From: Enoplolaimus lenunculus | Taxonomy: Eukaryota > Nematoda > Enoplea > Enoplida > Thoracostomopsidae | Direction of reading: 5' to 3' | NCBI GenBank assembly: GCA_030248215.1 | Contig: JASANG010000709.1 | Coordinates: forward strand, 62,001 to 126,000 | Length of the DNA stretch: 64,000 bases | Shown: in pieces, positions 1 to 13,781 of the stretch | Layout: each line of letters opens with the position of its first letter | Numbering within the stretch: the first letter of the stretch is position 1 | Translations under genes and position numbers: made by a program | Notes under the pieces: model-generated | Seen by the model: the letters and a program-made list of their open reading frames with translations, nothing else | What the model was told of the DNA's origin: nothing | The model's database searches: none

Positions 1-149
1 TTGAAATTAATTTTTTTCATACAAGAACTATTTGATTTTAAAAAATCTATAGGCAAGCGATATGCACTAGGACGCTTAAATAAATTCTTTAGACCACCCT
101 CTGGTTCTTCCACAAAACTATTACGCTGACGGGTTTACTCATAAAAAAC

Positions 150-179
150 GAAACGAAACAGTGTTCGCTGTTTCGTTTC
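150..179. repeat. Perfect 12-bp stem hairpin
   Basis: gaaacgaaacag and its exact complement are separated by tgttcg. It is isolated, without a T-run or neighbouring gene, so no function is assigned. Confidence 0.8.
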
Positions 180-665
180 TAATACTACAACGCACCGTCC
201 GACCGGTAAACCTAACGCTGCTGAAAATTCTTTTATCGATATTTGAACAATTCTCTTTATCAGATTTTACAGGTCAACATTTTGAGCGACCGTTAAAAAA
301 TACTTCGCTGCAGTATCAACGCCTTACCGCAGTGATATGAACAGAATTTGACGATTAGAATTCATTTTACTTTCATATTTTCACGCGTAGACATTAATCC
401 TTTGATTTACCCCGTCTGATAAACGTATGCTCAGAGTTCTGCGTTGGATTTCTATAGGAAACCGTAGAAAACGTTTCGTTTAACGTGTATTTCTCGTGAA
501 TTTGATGTGAACTTTTTAAAACAGACATACCTAAATCGTTTATGTTGATGTTTTGGTTACCAGTGCGTGATAAACTATTAGTAGAAAGTATGAACCAAGC
601 CATGTGTATAAAAGTTTATTATGCCAGCTATGCAAAAATTAATGAAATGAACAAATTTAAACAAT
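180..665. other. Intergenic, nothing recognised
   Basis: No repeat or conserved coding motif was seen. A 69-codon open frame lies at 394-603 (minus), without homology or clear splice sites. Confidence 0.4.
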
Positions 666-667
666 TA

Positions 668-919
668 CACTGTAAATTCAAATGAGTTGATTAATCAATT
701 CAACTAGCGAGTTGGTTATTTCTGAATTAATATCAGTAAACATAAACTCACTATGAGTTGATTTCATTTTCAAGCTGTGTTGAATTGACTCTGGGCGAGT
801 TGGTTAATTAACTCAGAATGAATTGAAGCAACTCAAAATTCTGAGTTCTCATAGTCCTAACTCAGACTGAGTGATTCAATTCATTCTGAGTTAAAATCAA
901 CTCACTGAAATTTACAGTG
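668..919. mobile_element. TA-flanked foldback MITE (CACTGTAAATTCA ends)
   Basis: Terminal inverted repeats start cactgtaaattcaaatgagt and end in the complementary actgaaatttacagtg, flanked by TA on both sides. The interior is a palindrome-rich set of AACTCA/TGAGTT words. TA duplication and ends suggest a Tc1/mariner-like non-autonomous element. Confidence 0.7.
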
Positions 920-1559
920 TATGCGAACCTATTAACTTTTTTCTGGTTTTGTAAGCTCTCGCTAACATAATAGCGCAAATGTTTCTAATTGTAAAATTTT
1001 CCAGTCACTTTTGCCGGTTGAATACGCTAAGTAATACGCGATGCTTTTTCCGGCTGTGATGATTATTCACTTAAAAGCTTCAGTTCAAATTGTAAATATC
1101 AATTTACCCGCGGTATTCGTAATTTAATTTTTTTTTCAATAATCATAATTTCATAATTTACATTCGTTCGCTAAGAATTCAACTATCTATCTCCTCGGGA
1201 GCTGTCTTACAGATATTTCAATTTTTACTAAGAAAAGTCGCAAAATTTACAAACAAGCCTGGCTGTTCATCGTGGTAACGTAATAAAATTCAGACCATTC
1301 CAGATTAACTTTAGCGGCCGGATTTTTTAATTTTTAATTAAATGGACCGAATCCTTTAATTATACATCCTTACCTCTTCTTTAAAGCACGTGGTACGCTA
1401 AACAATAGGATGCCCAGCAAATCGAAACGCCTGGTACATGCTGTACATATGTCATTGTCTGAGGACTACTAAAACTCAGTTATTTTGTTTACTGAATTCT
1501 ATTTTAGAAATCATTGAGTATAAGTCTATTTTAATTTCTTATTTTTGACTAATACATAG

Positions 1560-1722
1560 GCCAGTGGTCAGAGGGGAAGGCAGGGGTCCTCTCAGCCGCC
1601 CCTGGAAGAATTTTGGCCCTTTAGATAATTTTCAATCTTGCTTGTAAGTCATCGAAAAGCATTGTTATGCCCCTCCTGAAAATGTTTAGCGTCCCTGGAA
1701 TGGTGAGCTAGCTACGGGTACA
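1560..1722 (+). mobile_element. GAGCTGGCTACGGG-ended interspersed repeat
   Basis: Shares the core (ttttggccc, caatcttgcttgtaagtcat, cccctcctgaaaa, gagctagctacggg) with copies at 7584, 23155, 44866 and 61759. No coding capacity. Confidence 0.65.
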
Positions 1723-1829
1723 CTAGTTCTAAGATATGATTTTTGAAACTTTTAAACAGCTGAGAATGAGCAGTGATTAAATAACGCCTCGAGTAGCCAT
1801 TTGTGTCTCTTGCACACTTCCCGTAAATT

Positions 1830-2520
<691 letters not shown>

Positions 2521-3159
2521 GAGACTACGTGAATACGTGAGCGAAAGTATACAATGCCCCAGCCGAATTATTAGTCCCGTGACAAAAAAATTTATTTTCT
2601 ATACAAAAACGTATGTTGTAGAGGTTGAAAGATGAGTATAAAACCGCAGCTGTTACTTTTCTAAATGGTGTGAATACGGTGCTATGTAAACACATTACAT
2701 TTTTTACGCTTAATTTAGCAGAAATTCTATAGTTGTGGTTTTTTCGTCGCAACAGCACAGTCACGGGGCGGCAGAGTATGTTTCTAGTCAAAAATAGTGA
2801 CTTGATTGAGTAAATTTTGACTCTTTAATAGTATTTCGAATGATTTTTATTCGAAAACTAAAAATTAGTATTATTTTATTGCGTGTTTATATATTGACAA
2901 TCATCGCACAAAAATGAAATCTGGCATCGGTTCCAGTATCAGGATAGTACACAGCTCACCTTGCGAGGTGTGTGGAAAATTTTTCAAAAAGGCGAATACA
3001 AAACTCCATGTGCGCTGAGGCACCCCTGACCTTTTTCTGGCTACAGACCCGGTCAGTATGGATGTAAAAGTGGACGATGCTGTAAGCACTTCCTGGGACA
3101 AAGGTACAGTTGCTGATCCAGAGTGAAAAGCCAAACGGAATTTTGATTATTAGCCAGGG

Positions 3160-3500
3160 TATAAAAACCGGAGGGCCGACAATGGTTCCGGCAGAAAATC
3201 GAACCGATGGAATTGGTATTGGATGTTTGGGCAATTTCGATAGTAATTTTTTTGCATTTTTGTAAACTACCTCTCATTGAGTTTATTTGTAACTTTGAGA
3301 CAATTTTGAACTTACAATTGCCGAGATGCAAATGAAAAGATGGTTGAAACAAAATCTTAGTCAACATTTAGCAGATTAATGGTCAAGTTACCAAAATTAA
3401 CATAATTTTTATTACCTATAATTTGGATTCACATCCGCCTCTGGTTCCGGTTAGGGCCGAATTTGTTGATTTCCGGTTCCGCCTTTTCCACCTCTACTTA
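3160..3500. repeat. CCGGTTCCGG-rich dispersed repeat
   Basis: The start (gccagggtataaaaaccgga) and end (cacatccgcctctggttccg) recur near 17925-18265 and, partly, 32110-32400. It appears to be a family of diverged CCGG-rich elements. Confidence 0.5.
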
Positions 3501-4690
3501 ACCATCATTTGGAAGGTTATGATCCTGCGTTAAATATACATCATTGATATAGAATAATCAGGTGTAATCTTAACGGTTTATGCATACAATGGATGGAAAG
3601 TAGGGTTTGTACTCTGCGATTCCCCCCGTTTTATCCGCTACTGCCTCAATACCTTTGGTTTACCAAACAAATTTAACAGCCCACATAACTTTACAATCGG
3701 TTTTGCTTATCTCTGCTCACGGGCGTCCGCCGAATATTATATTTGGGGGGAGGGCGAATAATTGTGAGAAGTACAACTGCAATTCAAGACTGTTTTCTAG
3801 ACCTAGTCTATTTGGAGGCCACTATACAAATATGGGAGGCACTGCCCCGCAGTGCCCCACCCTGTGGGAACACCCATGTCTGTGTAGTGGTATAAAATGA
3901 CAATTTAAAATTTTTGACTACAAAATTCGTTCTGACTTATGGTATTTATCATCTAAATTTTACAGTTTTCTAGCGCTGTTTCTGTCACAAACGTCGAAAC
4001 TAATACAACAATTTTTAAACTTGCAACTTTAACCATGGACGGTAGAGAGTTATGTTATCATAGGCACTATTGCACAGGGATCGCAATTGCTAACAGACCG
4101 GACCCGGACGATTTATAGACCCGCAAGGATAGTTGTTTTCAAAATAGAATTTATTTGATGCTGTCACTAAAAATTTATTCGCCCGAGAGGGGCGAAAATG
4201 CCCATAGCCAACGTCAACGCTCTCTCTAACTACTTCGTAGTTGTGGCTCTGATACTTTATTACACACATATTTTCTAAACTTTAATTTTAATGTGCGGTT
4301 GTTGTAAATGTTTTAGTATTTGCAAAACTATACTTACCACTGTTATATGAGGTACAATAATTATCGCATCGATATATGCATTCCATAGTATTACTGGAGT
4401 CTGTCCGCACGGTTGAAACTTTGTCTTTTTGAGAAATTAAAGATTTGGAAAAATAGCAAAGACTGTGATACGTTTGCAGTTTTCTACATATTTACAGACA
4501 AGTTGGCTTGTTGAAAGGATGCCGAACCGGCCTGTAACTTCTTCTGATGCAAAACTAGAATTGTATAGAATTTTAATTTTAATATAATTTGATAGCGGAG
4601 GGCACCAGAACATCAAATACACATAAAACTGTTTAAAATAATACCGTTTTGGGGCGAACGTCGGCTGGTAAAATAACCAAAAACACCCTA
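3501..4690. other. Intergenic, nothing recognised
   Basis: AT-rich sequence without recognised genes or strong repeats; the open frames are short and without familiar motifs. Confidence 0.4.
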
Positions 4691-4699
4691 TAGAAACAC

Positions 4700-5048
4700 A
4701 GCAGGGATGGAAGTCTCGGTCTCGGCAAGTTTCAGTATTTGGCAGGTCTCGGTCGCGCTTTTTCCAGAAGTCGAGGATTCAGCAAATATATGACAGTATT
4801 GTTGAAGTAAGTGATGGCTGATGAATAAAATTTTTCTGTGAAGTTATAAAATTTTATAGTTACGCAATAATTACGAGCATATATTCTAAAAAAACACAAA
4901 AAAGCTATGAAAAAAATAAAAATCATAAAAATCACAAAAACTACGAAAAAAAGCATTCGAAATATAGTTTTTTGAAAATTTTAATTTTTTCATGATGACC
5001 AAAAATTGACCGAGACCAAGACTTTTCTTAGCCGGCCTCGATAGTCAT
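4700..5048. repeat. GGTCTCGGTCTCGG-type repeat
   Basis: tctcggtctcgg words at 4714-4755 reappear at 5737-5770, on the far side of the element at 5049-5730, which seems to have inserted into this older repeat. Confidence 0.4.
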
Positions 5049-5730
5049 GCGGGGATCACGCTATAACCGGGGCAACTTGGGACACGTTTTGTCCCTATTA
5101 GCATATTGGCTAACAATCTGTCTGCTAATAGACTCTATATCATTTTCAAGAAGTCGTATTTGTCCGCTGTCATCATGTGTAGGTCACCTTTTGTACTTCA
5201 ATATCATATTATATTCGACGTATTGTCAGCGAATATCATATGATATATTTTCAAATGTCTGCATACTTGAGGTAACATACCCAAATTGTTCTGTTGAATA
5301 TCATATGATACTAGGATTTGAAATTTGAATTTTTGAATTATGACACTGGTTTTCTAAGCGGTTTTGTGCCGTAAATGAATTTACAGACGTGTATTTGGTA
5401 TTTATTAAGCACAGCTGTGCCTCTGCTGTCCGACTTTCCATTAATTTATTAGCACCCAAAAATTACGCTGTCCCATTGAATATTATATGATATTCGTTGT
5501 AATTTTGGAATATCATATGATATTCAGATATTCGCATAAATGTCCCTCAGTATCACGTGACATACCGACTCTTGTACACATTGATCTTCTGAGAACGGTG
5601 GTTTGTAATGTCATATGATATTCGAGTTTTGTCGGTTCACCGGATATGAGTGCTCGAATTTTAACGTTAACGTCGAACCAACATGGGACAAACCGTGTCC
5701 CGCCGGCCCCGGTTATAACGTGAACCCCGC
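5049..5730. mobile_element. Element with long inverted ends and internal AATATCATATGATATT palindromes
   Basis: The left end gcggggatcacgctataacc and the right end ggttataacgtgaaccccgc are complementary, followed inward by gggacacgttttgtccc against gggacaaaccgtgtcccg. Inside are at least six near-copies of the palindrome aatatcatatgatatt. A related end occurs at 22955-23020 and an internal fragment at 53720-53790. Confidence 0.65.
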
Positions 5731-5955
5731 ATCAGGTCTTGGTGTCGGTCTCAGCCTCGGTCTCGCTTTTCAACCTAGGCCGCCCATCTCTGCCTATAGG
5801 TTTGTGGTCGGTTGAAGGCGACGTATCTTAGCCACCGACAATTACAGATATAATCTTTTACATCCTTGTTTGGCAACCAGTGATTTCAGAACCAACAATT
5901 ACAAAAAAATAACTAAAAATAACTTAAAAATAATAAACAAACATCCAGCGTAGAC

Positions 5956-6199
5956 ATGACATCAACGAACTCGAATCATATATGGATATTCAATGGCGTC
6001 TTGTACACCACCCTTATATTTCTAATGGTCGCCCCGTCTCCAACAGCTGGTGCTAAATCATGCTTATACAGCGGTCAGTTGGCTGGCCTGATATTTGGTA
6101 TTATCTTCGGAACACTATTCATCACAGCGTTAGTCCTACTTGGCTTGGCGTTATGTTACCAACGAAGGCGACCACAGTCGAACAAAGTCGCAGATAAAC
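5956..6199 (+). CDS. PDZ gene exon 1: start codon, hydrophobic leader and transmembrane helix
   Basis: The exon starts at ATG 5956 and ends at the donor AAAC|gtaagt, phase 1. It encodes 81 residues: a neutral N-terminus, the hydrophobic run VLYTTLIFLMVA, a short CLYSGQ stretch, then LAGLIFGIIFGTLFITALVL and a basic RRR stop-transfer. This fits a signal peptide plus type I helix, or a two-helix hairpin. I saw no clear TATA element in 5820-5955. Confidence 0.7.
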
Positions 6200-9100
6200 G
6201 TAAGTTAACCTGTACTTTGGGTTCAAATCGATTGATATTTGAAAAACGTGATAAATAATATTAAACCGTGTTTTCGAGTGAATATATTTTAAACTATACC
6301 TTTTGCTTGTTTACATTTTCAACTTTCCCATTTAAATGGTCGTTTAGCTCGTATTTTGTTAATTTCTCAATTACATTTTCGGGTTTCTTAATTACATCTT
6401 CTGTGTTCTCAATTACATATTTCGATATCTCAGTTACAGCTTTTGTTTTCGCAATTAGAAATTGTGATTCTAAGTTACATCATTGATTTCTTCAATTACA
6501 TATTGAATTTCTCAATTGCATCTTTGACTCTCTCAATTTCATGTTGAGTTTCTCAATTATGACTTTGGTTTTCTCAATTACATATTGAATTTCTCAACTG
6601 CATCTTCGATTTTCTCAATTTCATGTTGAGTTTCTCAATTATGACTTTGGTTTTCTCAATTACATATTGAATTTCTCAACTGCATCTTCGATTTTCTCAA
6701 TTTCATGTTGAGTTTCTCAATTATGACTTTGGTTTTCTCAATTACATATTGAATTTCTCAACTGCATCTTCGATTTTCTCAATTTCATGTTGAGTTTCTC
6801 AATTATGACTTTGGTTTTCTCAATTACATATTGAATTTCTCAACTGCATCTTCGATTTTCTCAATTTCATGTTGAGTTTCACAATTACGACTTTGGGGTT
6901 TTCTCAATTACATATTGAATTTCTCAACTGCATCTTCGATTTTCTCAATTTCATGTTGAGTTTCTCAATTATGACTTTGGTTTTCTCAATTACATTTTGA
7001 ATTTATCAATTACGTCTTCAATTTTTCAATTTCATGTTGAGTTTTTCAATTACATGTTCAGTATCATCAGCTTCACCTTCGAGCTTCTCAATATCATCTT
7101 CGGTATTTTCAACAACATCCACAAAAGATGCAGACTAATCAACAGAATTTCTATGCTAATCAAAATCAAAATCACAATGTAAGTACTCCAACTTTCTCTT
7201 TTCTTGCCTGAATTCTAATATATAACTGTAAGTCAGTGTTATACCTTGTTATAACACTGCCAGAACTAGGATTTAGCTAAATGTAGGCGTTAGCTTACAG
7301 ATTGCTATATCACAGCTATACGTTAACTATTTAATGTCTCCCATAAAACGGAATTGCTTTTTGCAGCGTACTGAATCATAACCTATTAAATCTATACGGT
7401 TTTATTAGTAGTTTTTGCATTTTGCAATATTTGTGACATTTTGTCACTTTTGAATGGCATTTTTTCAAATCCACGCGTCAAAACAGTATCGTATATGACC
7501 ATTTTTATCAGTATTTTTTGCTTGGATATGCATCTTCTATCTAAGATCAGTTAGATGTATTTTGTAGGACCTAAGGCATAGGATTGTAGCCAGCTCACAT
7601 TGCTAGAAGGGCTGAAAAATTTTCATTAAGGGGCGGCATACAAGGGTTTTTGATGGCTTACATGCAAGGTTGCAATATTTTCTAGGGGAAACAAACAAAA
7701 TTTTTCCAGAGGGTTCAGCTTCCCCTGGCCCTCCTCTAGCTATGGGTTCGCTAAGACGGCAGTAGGACCTGGAACAGTTAACTAGATTAGGTTAGACTTG
7801 CACAGGTGTGTGCATAATTAAGATAGCAGAACTAAACATCTTGCTAAGACAATGCTTCAGTTCGTTTTTATTTTTTCGCGTTTATTTTGGTATAAGTTTC
7901 GAGAAAATTGTCCAAAAAACTGTAGGTCAAATTCAAGTAATCTTTTTAATATGAGATAACCATTAAATTAAGCAAAATTTTTGCATTTAATTTGTCCCAA
8001 TTGTGTACCAGTTTTGAAATCTGCAATTGCACAGGTTCGTCAGTTTGAAAACCTATCGCTAACCAGTGATAGATGCTATTCGCATTTGAGAATACAGGCC
8101 GTTGTCTCAAATTTGATTAAAAGTAGGTATAAATGAGACTAACGCCAGTGTGGCCTCCGCCTCAATTTAACTCAATGTTTTCTAACTTGTAGACTATTAT
8201 GTATTTAAGAAAACATCTTAAAACAAGTCAAATTAAACAGAACCATACTGCTCAGCATAGAGCTGAACCTGGAACACAAAACAACAATCTTACGTTTGTC
8301 GATCGTTGGTGTAAGAAAACCCACTGATAAAGTTCATATATGTCATGTCCTGAAAACCTATTATTCTTTGTTTAGGCTTTAGGCTTAGGTTTTGAAAATA
8401 TCTTAGGCTGTTTTGACAAAAACTCAACAAAATTTGAATTTCAAATGATATAATTTTCAGTTTTCACCGTTTGGCAACATTTAAATTTAAAAATATCTTG
8501 TGGTTTTGAGTTTAATGGCGATCAGGCAGTACGTCAATTTATACACATATAAAGATACATGTTGTAGATAGCTTCGATCGGCAACTTTGAACCTTTAGGT
8601 TTTCTGAAAAATTTCGTGCACAGCTGTAAGTGCAGCGTTTGGCACACAAGCTCGCATGCCAAACACTACTTGAAGGCGGGGCATTTTTGCCAGTCACTTT
8701 CACCATTGCGTAATTGTGGCCAAATTTTGTTCCAATCACCGCACTTACCACGCAACAATTTTTGCGTTCGAGATTTGCAAATTATTCGCAGTGAAAAACC
8801 GATCCAACCTTAAAATTAGCGAATTAAATCTTGTGCAAAGTCACGTTTAAACAGCTGCAGTATTATAGCTTATGGTAATTTTAGACGGCGATTGGAAAGC
8901 GTCTAATATACGCGGATACTCGCGTGGACATCCAGATGGCAAACAACAACAGCCGCATGTGTTCGATAACCAGCAATATTCAAGTGACATCGAAGCAGGC
9001 ACAACAGACGAAAAGCGAACAGGATCGAAACCTGGTCGTAAGTTACGAAATTTCTGTGAAATTTTAATTAAAAAAACCTAAATTTTTTCAATGATGACTG

Positions 9101-9646
9101 GCAAATCATCTTCGAGAATACAACTCGTAACCAGTTGAACCTCACAGCAGAAGCTACGACCAACTTAATATGAACAGATTAGCAAAGCTTTGTAACCATG
9201 CATGCAATATAATTGCTTTGTTCAAACTTTGTCTCCATGGCAAACAGGACTCTAAATTGGCTCACCCCGTTAATGCCGGTCATATACACTTGGAGAAATC
9301 GTATGATTATACGTGGCATCGGAAATGCACTAAATGGAACCTCTTGTATAGTCACAAAGTACAACGCGACTTCAACGTATTAGGGCAAAGATAACAATTC
9401 TTTGTGAAAAAATGTTTCAATCTTTTAAGCAGTGTTTATGAAAGCTGTTTTTGAAACCTTTATATCACAATTTAATACAAAGTTTTTCCAAAAATCACGC
9501 AGAACCGACCATAAGTAAAATTTTGAAATACTTAATATAACTTATCGTGAGCGTTTTCGTTTTATTTTCAGATCTGTCGAAAATATTCGCTGGACTGAAA
9601 GATCACACGCTCGGCAAATCTGGACACCAACCACAACAACAACAGC

Positions 9647-9716
<70 letters not shown>

Positions 9717-12700
9717 GCCTTCAGCGAAAACGGTATTTAAAAAGAAAATTTCCAACGGTAATACAGGTGGAATATTGCGAAATGCGTTCGGTCGCGATGT
9801 TATTTCACAGTCAACGGATTCTATAAATTCGGTAGGTTTAAAACATTTCGAAATTTTTTTTCGACCTTTACAAGCTGTTCTAAGACCTGTAAAGGTGTCT
9901 TTTTCCGTAAGTTTGGAAACTATACGAGAATATATAATCCTCATTCTTCATATAAGTACCATTTTTGACTGACTTGGGTTTGTCACGATCATACTGCTCC
10001 TTTAGGCCGCAATGTTTTGGCCAGACGGTCGAAAGCAAGCCCAGTATAAAATATGTTCTTGACGCGTAAGGCAAATTTTCCCGTAATTTGCATGAAATTT
10101 TTTTGTCGTTTGTAACCCCTTCTCACATAGAATTGACCATGGGCAACTCAGCGCAGTGTATATACGTTAAATAATATATATCGCACCGTGTTTAACAATT
10201 GCAACACGTATACATCATAGTACAAAAATCACCACAAGACGTGAGAGCCCCCTCGGGCTCGAGCGTCAAGCTCCTATAGCTGAGTTGGCAATGGTATACG
10301 CCTCCCACTCCAGTCACTGGAGTTCCAATCCTAGCATAAAAGTAGGTCTCAGGGAAAATAGAAAATATTCATGTGATAAAGGGTTAAAATTGCTTTTGGT
10401 TCTATTTAAACTGGTGGATATTATTTAGTGGCGTAGCAGCAGGCAGGGACGGGAAGTGCGCATCTCAATTTTTGCAGTCGAAAAATTTTACAAGCAAACC
10501 AAAATGAATTTTGTGAAAAAATGGTAAGGTCCATACGTTTACAAATTGCATTTGGCTTCCCGTTCGTTATCGGTCACGTGGTTGTTTCTGTCACCACTAT
10601 AAACTACTCTCGGCGTAGATGGCATCGTCCGCTTTTGTATCAGCTTCTGCGCCCGTGTATTTTGACTCGTTCCCTTTTGTAGTTGCCGCCGTGTCTGTTT
10701 TAGAGCTACGAAATTGTTGAAGTTCCGCTGAAAAGCCGAGATTTTACTGGACTTGGATTTAACGTTTTCGGCAATATGCGAGACGGCATTTACGTTAACG
10801 AACTAAACAATCATGGCCCAGCCTTGGAGTCAAATAAAATGCATCAAGGTATTTACTGCATCAAATGTTAGCTAATTAGCATAACTTTATACTTTGGAGT
10901 GGATCTAACTTTCGGTCCCTACTACGCAATGAAGCAAATATAACTCGGCTGGAAAATGCTGATTTGTAGAAATTATCGACCTTTAAACTCCTTTGTTTTG
11001 TCACTAATATTTGAAATAAAGTACTTAAGTTGAGCCGTCTTTAATGTTCCGATAACGATTCGTTGTTTGGCAGCCCGTTGTTTAAGAAAGTAACTAACAA
11101 AATTAGTCATCAGAATGGTAATTTAGCAATTATATCGCCATGTACAATACTGATATAAAATTCAATTAACTTTAAACACAGGACGCAAATGTCAATTTAG
11201 TACATTCTTGTTAAAAATTTCAATACGCATTTTACGACAAAAAATTTTGTGTTAATTTTTTCAAGTGAATGAATTTCATGCTAAATACAGTGCTAATCTA
11301 GTTATTATCATTTTAATAGGCCAATGAAACATATCGCGTGTTGCTCAAGTTCTCAGCAGACCAATGTATCTATAAACGTTGTCTTACCAACAAATGTTAC
11401 TTGACCGGTTCCCACACGGAATTCGTGCAATTTCAACGGGAGTTTATTTTTCAAGTTCAAGATTGAACCCGGGTCGTAGCGGTGGGAGGCTGTTACCATC
11501 ATTATTCTGCTATTTGAGCTTGACAATCATACCTGAACAAGACGTTTTTATATTTCTAGGCGACCGCATACTCAGTGTAACCATTTCATTCGAACATATG
11601 GTGTATGAAGATGCTGTAAAAATTTTGTCATATGCATCACCGTACGAAATTATACTTGAACTGCAAAAGAATAACTCATCAGCAATTGGTACCCTTAAAA
11701 AACGAAACGAACGTTTGTCGCAGAACATGGATCCTACCAACGGAGGATTCAATGACCCACAGAAAGCTCTGTTCCATCCGTTAGCTCTCAAAAGAGCCCA
11801 ATCGAGTGACGAACTTTCACCAGATTTGCAGATGTCTCAGACAAATAGGCATAGATTAGCTGAAACTAAAGGTCAGACAGGGTCAGGCTCAAAACCCCAG
11901 TATGTAGTTGTTGATATTAAGCCTCTTCAAGAAGGTAACCAAGAAAAGACACTGCTAACTACAGGAACTGAAGTTGAAACGGCAGTTGAAGTCTCAAATC
12001 AGGCAAAATCTGACGTAAACCAGCCAGATTTTTGGCTAACTTTTGATGAACCACCAGATGTAATCAATATTGAATGGTTAGAGCATACTGAACCTACAAA
12101 ATCGTTAGAGTTGAAAGCTGTTGCCAGTAAAGCCTATCAGGAACCAAAAGTTGGAACAGTTTCAATTAACCAACGTGACAGTCCCTGCGACGAAGCTGCT
12201 CCTATTGATTCTAACCATTCCTCTGAATCCAGGCATTCAGAACACAATCTCGGTCCAGTAGAATTTAAACAGGCTACTGGCACAACTCAAAATCAAGATA
12301 ATATTGAAAGCGTTATTGTGGATGAACCAAACTTTCGCCTAAATTATGTAACAGCACCGTTAGTTGTTAACGTTGAACGAATGACGTATCACGATCCGAC
12401 TATAGATTACCAAATGGAAACCAGAGTCCACCGGGAAGATGTTTCTAACCAGTTAAAGCGCTCATCGAAACCGGATACAGAGCCACTTCAAAAATCAGGA
12501 CTTGCCGAACATCCGGTGGTTCCAAAGCAAACGGCGGTAGTTGAATCAAGCCGAAGTTATGCTGCGGGTAAGCAAACCAATTCTCGAAAATCTGCAGAAT
12601 TTGCTATGGTGAAAGATGCACCAATGTTTACCGACGAATGGTTGTATAACATTTCGCCAAATGTCCCAAACGCCAAAGATACGTGTTATTCCGATCCATG

Positions 12701-13588
12701 TTGCACGTATGCTGAAAAAATTTCCACTGAACCTCAAAATGTTTCGGTTTCGCCACGAAAATATCAAGAAAAAACGCGGAAATCGGCTGAAACCGTACCT
12801 GATTGTAGGCAAGCACCCCACAAAAGCTATGGCGCCGCTCCGTTTTCAAACTCCTGGTTTAACTCAATTGTACCTCGTCATACTCACTACACTGAACACT
12901 TAGATCGTTGTGTGCCATTCTTAATCGAAAACGTTCAACCCGAAAACTGTGAATTTGAGCGCCAAATTGCTCAAAAATCAAGTAGCTATGTCGCTGATTT
13001 GGTACCAAATGAACGACAAGAATTTCGACAGTCTGTCACTGAAGCGCAAGTCGTTCGTGGTCCGATTCCGTTGTTTTCAGAAGAATGGCAGTTTCGTGTA
13101 GCACCTCGACATCCAAATGCGCGTCCAACGTTTAATTTGGATCGAACATGTTTTTATGACGCATCTTCAAATTGTGACGTTCCCGATTATTCAAAAGCGT
13201 CCAGGCAAATGGGTCATACCATAGCGCCGCCAAGAATATTTTCAGAAGAATGGTTTCAGGCTGTCGTGCCACGCCCGCAGCCTATACCGATGGAACATAT
13301 AGAACCAGCGCGGCCTTATGCTTTTGAAGGAACTCATATCCCATATCCCTCACTTCAAATAAGCCCTACTTCTTCGGGCAACGCGTCGACTAAACCTATA
13401 TCTCCACTCATAGCACCTCATCAGCAAGGTCACAGCAATCCGTTTACAAAATTCAGTTCTGTATTTGGATCTGGGTCGAAAAAGCGACTGTCCGACGGGC
13501 ACGAAGCATATAATCAACAAGAAACGCAACATCATCATCAACAACAGCAACAGCAGCAACAACAACAACAACCCCCACAACCACAACC

Positions 13589-13664
<76 letters not shown>

Positions 13665-13744
13665 CGCCAACAACAACCACAACAACAACAACAACAACGC
13701 CAACAACAACCACAACAACAACAACAACAACGCCAACAACAACC

Positions 13745-13781
<37 letters not shown>

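Noticed and set aside
394-603. 69-codon minus-strand frame starting MAWFILSTNSLSRTG
   Set aside because: Composition looks plausible for coding, but no family, splice signal or neighbour supports it.
11379-11559. N-terminal 60 codons of the long open frame preceding the PDZ half-domain
   Set aside because: The PDZ homology continues across the splice from 10848 to 11560 with an in-phase split codon, and the 60 codons are unrelated to PDZ, so they are intronic read-through.
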